Shown here one piece after another: positions 33,939-39,503 of a stretch of DNA of 39,503 bases. The DNA comes from Rhodospirillales bacterium. GTDB lineage: Bacteria; Pseudomonadota; Alphaproteobacteria; Reyranellales; Reyranellaceae. Each line of letters starts with the position of its first letter. Within the stretch, counting starts at the first letter, position 1. The DNA lies in contig PLYQ01000079.1 of NCBI GenBank assembly GCA_003153415.1, positions 1 through 39,503 on the forward strand, in the 5' to 3' direction. The notes below the pieces were generated by a model. That model made no database searches. It was not told where the DNA came from and was given only the letters and a program-made list of their open reading frames with translations. The position numbers and the translations under genes are program-made.

Positions 33939-35021
33939 TCAGGGAAGGTGCAGCCGCCCGCCGGTGAGCGGCTGCGGTGCGCCGGTCGTCCCGGGAAAAG
34001 TCAGCGGCAAGCCGCGCAGTGACCGCACCGCGAGGAAGCCGAAAGCCTGTGCCTCCAGCGCATCGCCGTTCCATCCCAGACTGTCCGCCGTCACCACGCG
34101 GCCGCGCGTTTCGCCGGCGATCGCCTTGAGCAACGTCGGATTGCTCGCGCCGCCGCCCGAGATCACCCACTGCGAGACAGGCGCCGGGAAATGGCGTGCC
34201 GCCAGCGCGATGGCGCGCGCCGTGCCGCGCGTCAGGGTCGCCGCGCCATCGGCGGCGCTCAATCCCTCGGCCCACGACTCGTTGAAGTCGCCACGATCCA
34301 GCGACTTGGGTGGCTTCCTGGCAAAGTAGCGATGCTCGCCGAAGCGCTCGAGCCGCGTGCGATCGACCTTGCCTGACGCGGCGAGCGCACCGTCCTTGTC
34401 GAAGCGCTGGCCGGCGCGGCGCGCGCACCAGTCGTCGATCGGTCCGTTGCCTGGCCCAGTGTCGAAGGCGAGCAACGAATCGTCGACGCCAATCCAGGTC
34501 ACGTTGGCCACGCCGCCCACATTCACCACGGCCAGCGGCCGCGGCAGGTTGCGCACCAGGGCAGCGTGATAAATCGGCACCAACGGCGCGCCCTGCCCGC
34601 CCGCCGCCACATCGGCACCGCGCAGATCGTTGACCACGCGCACGCCCAGCGCCTTGGCAAGTACGGCGCCGTCGCCGATCTGCCAGGTGAAGTGCTTTTC
34701 CGGCCGATGCGTGATCGTCTGGCCGTGGAAACCCACGACATCCAGTGAGGAGAGCGCCACACCGTGCGTCTCCGACCACCGTCGGACGGCCGCCACATGC
34801 GCCTCTGTCACCGCCTGTTCGGCCGCTTCGGTCGCGGCGTTTGGCTGCTCGGCGCCGAAGGCTGCGCGGATGGTGCGGCGAACGTCGTCGGGATAGGCCA
34901 CGGTGAGGACGGGCCCGAAGGCCCCAAGCCGCTCGCCATCAGTCTCGATCAAGGCGACATCGACCCCGTCGACGGAGGTGCCGCTCATCAGGCCGAGCGC
35001 ACTCAGGAGGGATGAAGCCAT
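33939..35021 (-). CDS. anmK: Anhydro-N-acetylmuramic acid kinase AnmK
   Basis: A 360-residue ASKHA-fold kinase of peptidoglycan recycling. It converts 1,6-anhydro-MurNAc to MurNAc-6-phosphate, opening the anhydro ring while phosphorylating. Motifs include [17 protein letters not shown] near the N-terminus, [36 protein letters not shown] (conserved aspartate and GPGN) and [15 protein letters not shown]. The length is normal. It is divergent from tyrS with a 54-base gap, a pairing common in alphaproteobacteria. Confidence 0.95.
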   Translation of the reverse strand: MASSLLSALGLMSGTSVDGVDVALIETDGERLGAFGPVLTVAYPDDVRRTIRAAFGAEQPNAATEAAEQAVTEAHVAAVRRWSETHGVALSSLDVVGFHGQTITHRPEKHFTWQIGDGAVLAKALGVRVVNDLRGADVAAGGQGAPLVPIYHAALVRNLPRPLAVVNVGGVANVTWIGVDDSLLAFDTGPGNGPIDDWCARRAGQRFDKDGALAASGKVDRTRLERFGEHRYFARKPPKSLDRGDFNESWAEGLSAADGAATLTRGTARAIALAARHFPAPVSQWVISGGGASNPTLLKAIAGETRGRVVTADSLGWNGDALEAQAFGFLAVRSLRGLPLTFPGTTGAPQPLTGGRLHLP

Positions 35022-35075
35022 GGCGGGAATGTGTTACACCGCCGGCCCTTCACGGACAAACGGCCGAGCGGCGAG

Positions 35076-36329
35076 ATGGCGAGCTTCAAGTCGGATTTCA
35101 TGCGGATCGTGCACGAGCGCGGCATGGTGCATCAGTGTAGCGATGCCGCGCGCCTCGACGAGCTGCTCGCCAGCGGCATCCGCACCGCCTATATCGGCTT
35201 CGACTGTACGGCCGATTCGCTCCATATTGGTCATCTGATGCAGATCATGCTGCTGCGCTGGTGGCAGAAGACCGGTCACAAGCCGATCGCGCTGATGGGC
35301 GGCGGCACGACCAAGGTCGGCGACCCCTCCGGTCGCGACGAGACGCGCCAGCTGCTGACGGCCGAGCAGATCGACGCCAACATGGCGAGCATCAAGACGA
35401 GCTTCGCCAACTACCTCACGTTCGGCAGTGGTCCGACCGACGCGGTGATGGCCAACAACGCCGACTGGCTCGATACGCTGCTCTATATCCCGCTGCTGCG
35501 CGACGTCGGCCGACACTTCTCGGTCAACCGCATGCTGACCATGGACTCGGTGAAGCTGAGACTCGAGCGCGACCAGCCGCTCACCTTCCTCGAATTCAAC
35601 TACATGGTCCTGCAGTCGTACGACTTCGTGGAGCTGTACCGCCGCCACAAATGCATCGTGCAGATGGGCGGCTCGGACCAGTGGGGCAACATCGTCATGG
35701 GCGCCGACCTCGGCCGGCGCATGGAGAGCGCCGAGCTGTTCGCGCTGACATCACCCCTGCTCGCGACGGCTTCTGGCGCCAAGATGGGCAAGAGCGTCGG
35801 CGGCGCGGTGTGGCTCAACCCGGCACGGCTCACCCCCTACGACTTCTGGCAATACTGGCGCAATGCCGAGGACGCCGACGTCGGCCGCTTCCTGAAAGTC
35901 TTCACCGACATGCCTGTCGGCGAGATCGCCCGGCTGGAGGCGCTGAAGGGCCAGGAGATCAACGAGGCCAAGAAGATCCTGGCCACCGAAGTGACCCGCC
36001 TCGCCCATGGCGCGGCAGCGGCCGAGGCAGCCGCCGATACCGCACGCCGCACCTTCGAGGAAGGCGCCCGGGCCGAGGCGCTGCCGACGATCGAGGTGCC
36101 GCGCGCGCGGCTGGCCGCCGGCATCGCCGCCTACGAGCTGATGCACGAGGCGGGCCTGGCCGAAAGCCGCACCGAGGCGCGCAAGTTGATCAAGGGCGGC
36201 GGCGGGCGGCTGAACGACAAGCCGATTGCTGCCGACTCCGCGACGGTGGGCGAAGGCGATCTCGATTCGTCGGGCACGCTCAAGCTGTCGGCCGGCCGCA
36301 AGCGCCACGTGCTGGTGCGCGCGGTCTAG
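35076..36329 (+). CDS. tyrS: Tyrosyl-tRNA synthetase
   Basis: A 417-residue class I aminoacyl-tRNA synthetase. The HIGH motif is DSLHIGHLM (residues 48-55), the KMSKS-type loop is AKMGKS, and the tyrosine/tRNA-specific stretch [13 protein letters not shown] is present. A C-terminal S4 RNA-binding domain follows ([23 protein letters not shown]). The ORF track starts 15 codons earlier; MASFKSDF at 35076 fits family starts. It is the only aminoacyl-tRNA synthetase here and is assumed essential. Confidence 0.96.
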   Translation: MASFKSDFMRIVHERGMVHQCSDAARLDELLASGIRTAYIGFDCTADSLHIGHLMQIMLLRWWQKTGHKPIALMGGGTTKVGDPSGRDETRQLLTAEQIDANMASIKTSFANYLTFGSGPTDAVMANNADWLDTLLYIPLLRDVGRHFSVNRMLTMDSVKLRLERDQPLTFLEFNYMVLQSYDFVELYRRHKCIVQMGGSDQWGNIVMGADLGRRMESAELFALTSPLLATASGAKMGKSVGGAVWLNPARLTPYDFWQYWRNAEDADVGRFLKVFTDMPVGEIARLEALKGQEINEAKKILATEVTRLAHGAAAAEAAADTARRTFEEGARAEALPTIEVPRARLAAGIAAYELMHEAGLAESRTEARKLIKGGGGRLNDKPIAADSATVGEGDLDSSGTLKLSAGRKRHVLVRAV

Positions 36330-36437
36330 GGCGCCTTTTCCGGCTCCGGCCATGGCACGGTGCCGTCGGGCGGCGTCGTGAAGAGCTCGCGCAGCGCACC
36401 CGGCGTGACGGCCGGTGAATGGCGAAGTTCCGGGTGG
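36326..36437 (-). other. Gap between tyrS and nepR with a possible coding remnant
   Basis: On the minus strand one frame reads SPAVTPGALRELFTTPPD, continuing [12 protein letters not shown] to a stop that overlaps the tyrS stop codon. The codon bias is coding-like, but there is no start and the frame runs back into nepR. It may be the tail of a lost gene or chance. No terminator hairpin with a T-run was found here. Confidence 0.3.
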
Positions 36438-36668
36438 CTATTTCGTGTTGGGCGGATCAGCAGTTGCGTTGTTCAATGTCTTGCTTGCATCGCTGTCGGC
36501 GCGATCGATCAGTTTGAGGAGTTCGTCCGGCAGGGGTTCGCTCGCGATTTCGTCGTACATCGCATGCAACTGCTTCCGTAGCCACATGTCAAAGGGACGC
36601 TCGTTTGACGCCGTCGTCCGGACGGTCTCACCGGCCCGGTCGATGCTTGGTTTGTCGTCAGCAGTCAT
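36438..36668 (-). CDS. nepR: NepR family anti-sigma factor
   Basis: A 76-residue protein with the NepR core FDMWLRKQLHAMYDEIASEP then LPDELLKLIDRAD (about residues 26-58), flanked by disordered, polar ends. NepR holds EcfG-type sigma factors inactive until phosphorylated PhyR captures it. It lies 116 bases after ecfG on the same strand; the common order is nepR before ecfG, so the arrangement is inverted. The length is typical. I found no convincing EcfG-type promoter in the 116-base gap, so it is probably co-transcribed with ecfG. Confidence 0.88.
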   Translation of the reverse strand: MTADDKPSIDRAGETVRTTASNERPFDMWLRKQLHAMYDEIASEPLPDELLKLIDRADSDASKTLNNATADPPNTK

Positions 36669-36784
36669 CGCGTTCTCCGCCGAGAACGAAGACGATTCCC
36701 CGAGACTCTGGCCAACGCACTATCTTCACTCCCCGAATTTTCCGACCACTATTTCTCACGTTTAAGCCATGCTTGAACAGTGGC

Positions 36785-37381
36785 TTATCCCACTAATTCG
36801 TCTGACTTTTCAGTTGGGGTAGCGGCCTGCGCAGAGAGTTTGCGCCCCACGCTGTCCGTCGGATGCTGCTTCACATCGTCATCGAGCAGCAGGCGTTCGA
36901 GCATGTCGCGCGCACGAGAAACGCGGCTCTTGACCGTGCCAATCGACACGCCGGTGCGCTTCGCGATGACGTCATACGGCAGGCCCTCGAGGACTGCGAG
37001 CAACAACGCCTCACGTTGTACAGACGCCAGCTTGCCGAATGCCATGACGAATTCGCGCATGATCAGGGCGGTGTCCTGCTGCGGCAGATGCGAGAGCGAC
37101 TCGGCGATCTTCGAGTCGACCGGAACGGTCGGACGCCGGCGCCGCAGGCTGGAGATGAATTCATTACGCTCGATGCAGAACAGCCATGCGCCCAGGTTCG
37201 TGCCGATTTGGAATCTATGGCGGTTTGTCAGCGCTTTGATCACCGTATCGTGGACGAGATCGTCCGCTACGTCGCGATCGCGGGTCAACGTCAGCGCATA
37301 GCAGCGAAGGCGCGGTAGGAGCGTCTTGAGCTCCTCGTGGAAATCACGGATGTCGCTGACGGTCGACGTTTGGATGTTCAT
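36785..37381 (-). CDS. ecfG: EcfG-type general stress sigma factor
   Basis: A 198-residue ECF sigma factor. Region 2 runs from LPRLRCYALTLTRDRDVADDLVHDTVIKAL to TNLGAWLFCIERNEFISSLRRRR, and region 4 is LASVQREALLLAVLEGLPYDVIAKRTGVSIGTVKSRVSRAR. Sequence and location beside nepR and phyR identify it as the GSR sigma factor, controlling genes with GGAAC-N16/17-CGTT promoters. A C-terminal tail of about 30 residues follows region 4. AGGAGAG precedes the start. Confidence 0.9.
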   Translation of the reverse strand: MNIQTSTVSDIRDFHEELKTLLPRLRCYALTLTRDRDVADDLVHDTVIKALTNRHRFQIGTNLGAWLFCIERNEFISSLRRRRPTVPVDSKIAESLSHLPQQDTALIMREFVMAFGKLASVQREALLLAVLEGLPYDVIAKRTGVSIGTVKSRVSRARDMLERLLLDDDVKQHPTDSVGRKLSAQAATPTEKSDELVG

Positions 37382-37442
37382 AGGTCTCTCCTGACAAAGC
37401 CCTGATGAGCTGATGAAATGCCGGGAGGGGAATTTGGTTACA

Positions 37443-37495
37443 TTAGAAGGTGCATTTCTCTAAGTCGTTGAAATAAAAAAGCTATTTCCAGGATT
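37443..37495 (-). promoter_or_regulatory. Weak candidate EcfG-type promoter upstream of ecfG
   Basis: On the minus strand GGAAA, a 17-base AT-rich spacer and CGACTT lie about 80 bases before ecfG. This matches the GGAAC / CGTT pattern only in part. Autoregulation of ecfG is common in the family, which is the only reason to list it. Confidence 0.25.
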
Positions 37496-37504
37496 TACTG
37501 CCCG

Positions 37505-37966
37505 CTACTGGAGTTTTTCAGCAAGCTGCTTGCGTGCCCGCGATACCCGCGCTTTCAGCGTGCCGACCGCGCAGCCACACAGCCCCGCCGCTTCCTCGTA
37601 GGAGAAGCCGCCGGCGCCAACAAGGACGAGCGCTTCGCGCATCTGCGGACTGAGCCGCCACAGCACCACCGACAATTCCTTCAGCGCCATCGTTGCCTCG
37701 GGATTGTCGACCGCAGCAAGCGGAGCGGCCGCGTCGAGCGGTATCAGCCGGCGCCTTTGCTTGCGCAGATCCGAATAGAAGCGGGTGCGCATGATGGTGA
37801 ACAGCCAAGCTTTGAGGTTCGTGCCGGGCGTGAACTGGCTTTGCTTGTCCAGCGCGGTGAGGATGGTGTTCTGCACGAGATCGTCGGCGGCCTCGCGTTC
37901 ACGGCACAAGAAACGTGCGAACGCGCGCAGGTCCGGAAGCATCGCCACGATGTCGTCCTTAATCAT
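37505..37966 (-). CDS. Second ECF sigma factor, EcfG-like
   Basis: A 153-residue ECF sigma factor with region 2 (LPDLRAFARFLCREREAADDLVQNTILTAL, TNLKAWLFTIMRTRFYSDLRKQRRR) and region 4 (SPQMREALVLVGAGGFSYEEAAGLCGCAVGTLKARVSRARKQL). The IMRTRFYSDLRK segment is typical of EcfG-group sigmas. It lacks the C-terminal tail of the ecfG product and is only partly similar to it, so it is an old paralogue. It lies upstream of ecfG on the same strand, 123 bases away. Whether the NepR encoded here controls both is unknown. Confidence 0.88.
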   Translation of the reverse strand: MIKDDIVAMLPDLRAFARFLCREREAADDLVQNTILTALDKQSQFTPGTNLKAWLFTIMRTRFYSDLRKQRRRLIPLDAAAPLAAVDNPEATMALKELSVVLWRLSPQMREALVLVGAGGFSYEEAAGLCGCAVGTLKARVSRARKQLAEKLQ

Positions 37967-38035
37967 CGATCAGATTGCTCCCTTGGACGCGATGAGTTTA
38001 CAAGCGGTCTTTCCCCAATGTGCGAAACCGTACAG

Positions 38036-38060
38036 GGAACCGCCCTATGACGCGCGCGTC
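38036..38060 (+). promoter_or_regulatory. Possible second EcfG-type promoter
   Basis: GGAAC, a 16-base spacer and CGTC. The -35 is perfect and the -10 has one mismatch from CGTT. It points the same way as the stronger promoter 120 bases downstream. With no gene in between, it could add to transcription of the small-peptide/phyR unit, or be chance. Confidence 0.3.
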
Positions 38061-38158
38061 GGCGACGGGTTAACGCTCGGACCCGCCATAGGTAGCTTTT
38101 GAGCTTCCATGCGTGGCAGCAGGTTTCCGGACGGCCGACAGATTATTGATTTCGGCCG

Positions 38159-38185
38159 GGAACCGGCCGTAGCAACCAACGTTTT
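38159..38185 (+). promoter_or_regulatory. EcfG-type (general stress response) promoter
   Basis: GGAAC (38159-38163), a 16-base spacer, and CGTTTT (38180-38185) match the alphaproteobacterial EcfG consensus GGAAC-N16/17-CGTT exactly. It lies 30 bases before the start codon of a 26-residue peptide and upstream of the glycine-zipper and phyR genes on the same strand. The locus for PhyR would therefore be under control of the sigma factor it activates. Confidence 0.8.
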
Positions 38186-38214
38186 GCTCCGAGGCTTTTG
38201 AAAGGAGCAGCTCG

Positions 38215-38295
38215 ATGGCCGCTGCCCTGCTGTGGCTCTTCGCAATTCCAATCCTTGTGCTGCTGCTGCTATGGGGATTGGGTCTGCTGCATTGA
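38215..38295 (+). CDS. 26-residue hydrophobic membrane peptide
   Basis: Too short for the ORF track. AAAGGAG lies about eight bases before the ATG and the frame encodes 26 residues, nearly all hydrophobic (LLWLFAIPILVLLLLWGL in the middle), ending in His. It would form one transmembrane helix. An exact EcfG-type promoter sits 30 bases upstream, so it is probably a stress-induced small membrane protein. The next gene begins 29 bases later with its own GAAGGAG site. I do not recognise a named family. Confidence 0.6.
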   Translation: MAAALLWLFAIPILVLLLLWGLGLLH

Positions 38296-38324
38296 CGCTG
38301 AACAATCGCCGAAGGAGATTATCA

Positions 38325-38546
38325 ATGTCGCTCAAGATCAATACGCCGCTAGCGGCGCTGATTGCCCTGGGACACCTGACGTCGGCTTGCGGCGAGCGGC
38401 CGATAGATCGCGCGCTAACCGGAGGCGCTATTGGCGCCGGCACCGGTGCGGTGGTCGGCTCGACGGTGGGTAACCCGATCGCTGGCGCGGTCATCGGCGG
38501 CGCTGCCGGTGCTACAATCGGTGCGGTGACGGCCCCGGAGAGGTAA
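38325..38546 (+). CDS. Small glycine-zipper protein, probable lipoprotein
   Basis: A 73-residue protein with a short signal-like N-terminus ending LTSAC (a non-canonical lipobox), then ALTGGAIGAGTGAVVGSTVG and AGAVIGGAAGATIGAV, a glycine-zipper hairpin as in the SlyB-like proteins of this window, but without their C-terminal module. GAAGGAG precedes the ATG at 38325; the ORF track starts 31 codons too early, over the small peptide. Likely envelope-located and stress-induced from the EcfG-type promoter. Confidence 0.8.
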   Translation: MSLKINTPLAALIALGHLTSACGERPIDRALTGGAIGAGTGAVVGSTVGNPIAGAVIGGAAGATIGAVTAPER

Positions 38547-38595
38547 CATCTCGGGCGCCCGACAGCAGCGGATGTGAGCATAACGGGAGAGCGCA

Positions 38596-39396
38596 GTGTT
38601 GAACGGGTCGGAAACAAAGACGACGTCCGAGGCGATCGCCGGGACACTGCCGTTCCTCCGTCGTTATGCGAGGGCCGTCAGCGGATCCCAGAAGCGCGGC
38701 GACGAGTGGGTGCGCCTCTGTGCCGAGGTCGCCGTCGGCCAGCCCGAGCTGATCGCCGGTGCCGGAGACACAAAACATGGCGTATTCGCCCTGTTTCACC
38801 GCCTGCATCAGCCATTCGATAGCCTGGAGACGAACGGCACCGGGACGGACAGCGTCAGCGGTCGCCTGAAGGAATCGCTCCTGGAAATGGCGCCTCTGCA
38901 ACGCCAGGTACTGCTGCTGAGCGTGCTCGAGGGATTCACCATCGGTGAAGTAGCGCATATTCTCGACATCGACAGCGAAACCACCGAGCGCAGTCTCGCG
39001 GAAGCGCGTCGAGAGCTGCAGCGGGTCGCGGCCGTTCGCGTGCTGGTGATCGAAGATGAGGCGCTGGTCGCGCTCGACATCGCCAACACCGTCCGCGGCG
39101 CCGGCCATGAGGTTGTGGGCATCGCTGCGACGGAGAAATCGGCGGTCGAGCTCGCCAAGAAGCATTCGCCTCATCTCGTCCTGGCGGACGTTCAGCTCCG
39201 CGGTTCCGACAGCGGCATATCTGCCGTCAACGAGATCACGCGGACCATGACCGTTCCGGTGATCTTCGTTACCGCCTTTCCTGAACGACTGTTGACGGGC
39301 AAGGGGGTCGAGCCAGCATTCGTCATTTCGAAGCCGTTCGATTCTGAACTTCTTCGTGCAGCGATCGCCCAGGCCCTCCACACCGTCTCGCTCTGA
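38596..39396 (+). CDS. phyR: General stress response regulator PhyR
   Basis: A 266-residue anti-anti-sigma response regulator. Residues about 10-140 are an EcfG-like sigma mimic (LPFLRRYARAVSGSQKRGDEW, APLQRQVLLLSVLEGFTIGEVAHILDID) that binds NepR after phosphorylation. Residues about 146-266 are a receiver domain with the acidic pair in VLVIEDEAL, phospho-acceptor Asp198 in LVLADVQLRG, Thr226 (FVTAFPE) and Lys246 (ISKPFD). It uses a GTG start with GGGAG upstream. No cognate HWE/HisKA2 kinase gene is in the window. The remaining bases to the end of the window show no supported feature. Confidence 0.95.
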   Translation: MLNGSETKTTSEAIAGTLPFLRRYARAVSGSQKRGDEWVRLCAEVAVGQPELIAGAGDTKHGVFALFHRLHQPFDSLETNGTGTDSVSGRLKESLLEMAPLQRQVLLLSVLEGFTIGEVAHILDIDSETTERSLAEARRELQRVAAVRVLVIEDEALVALDIANTVRGAGHEVVGIAATEKSAVELAKKHSPHLVLADVQLRGSDSGISAVNEITRTMTVPVIFVTAFPERLLTGKGVEPAFVISKPFDSELLRAAIAQALHTVSL

Positions 39397-39503
39397 GTTC
39401 GGGTCGGACCACTCGGCCTTTGGGTGCGTCTACGCCGTCAGGTCGACTTGTATCGCCCCCGAGACGTGCCGATATCAATGACTAGAGCAGATTTCGCTTG
39501 AAT

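Noticed and set aside
36669-36784. EcfG-type promoter directly before nepR
   Set aside because: GGAAA and CGTT occur but are about 21 bases apart, outside the 16-17 base spacing.
38512-39381. 289-residue minus-strand ORF over phyR
   Set aside because: Antisense of a complete PhyR with an intact receiver domain.

Overview
The window is about 39.5 kb of GC-rich, densely coding DNA that looks chromosomal and alphaproteobacterial. The strongest lineage evidence is the general stress response locus at the right end (phyR, nepR and EcfG-type sigma genes), a system known essentially only from Alphaproteobacteria. An isc-type (not suf) iron-sulfur operon headed by iscR, and the many small GC-rich palindromic repeats, fit a Rhodospirillales- or Reyranella-like soil or aquatic organism. 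That narrower placement is inference. No phage, plasmid, insertion sequence or CRISPR array was seen.

Layout. 0.2-8.3 kb: an orphan Tat-exported branched-chain-type solute-binding protein, an MFS anion permease, an alpha/beta hydrolase whose 3' end runs into a palindromic repeat, a lower-GC TolB-like/TPR membrane protein, and a Baeyer-Villiger monooxygenase. 8.4-11.5 kb: a complete polar amino-acid ABC importer (two permeases, ATPase, binding protein). 11.5-17.8 kb: a hydantoin/N-carbamoyl-amino-acid module, with an Asp/Glu-hydantoin racemase, a flavin-reductase-like protein, a frameshifted D-carbamoylase, a hydantoinase, a DapA-family aldolase and a TRZ/ATZ amidohydrolase. Together with the importer this could turn 5-substituted hydantoins into amino acids, but the broken carbamoylase suggests the route is decaying or completed elsewhere. 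17.9-21.1 kb: a TrxR-like ferredoxin-NADP reductase, a CAU tRNA with clear promoter and terminator, a low-GC hypothetical gene, a VOC protein and mnmA.

21.1-23.2 kb: three tandem SlyB-like glycine-zipper lipoproteins plus a decayed fragment of a fourth copy. 23.3-30.0 kb: an isc operon read leftwards (iscR, an extra cysteine desulfurase, iscS, iscU, iscA, hscB, hscA, fdx, iscX), preceded by a recognisable IscR box. 30.3-33.9 kb: a small alpha/beta hydrolase, then senA and senB (selenoneine synthase and selenosugar synthase). These two are divergent and their start codons overlap in one CATG. A DUF5680-like gene follows. 33.9-36.3 kb: anmK and tyrS. 36.4-39.4 kb: nepR, ecfG and a second EcfG-like sigma gene on the minus strand. 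On the plus strand a near-perfect EcfG-type promoter precedes a 26-residue membrane peptide, a glycine-zipper protein and phyR.

Most minus-strand genes sit in tight operons with ATGA or TAATG overlaps. No gap longer than 300 bases lacks a gene. Shorter gaps hold the tRNA, promoters, two families of palindromic repeat and a few gene remnants. All calls come from reading the sequence and knowledge of the families; no database search was run.
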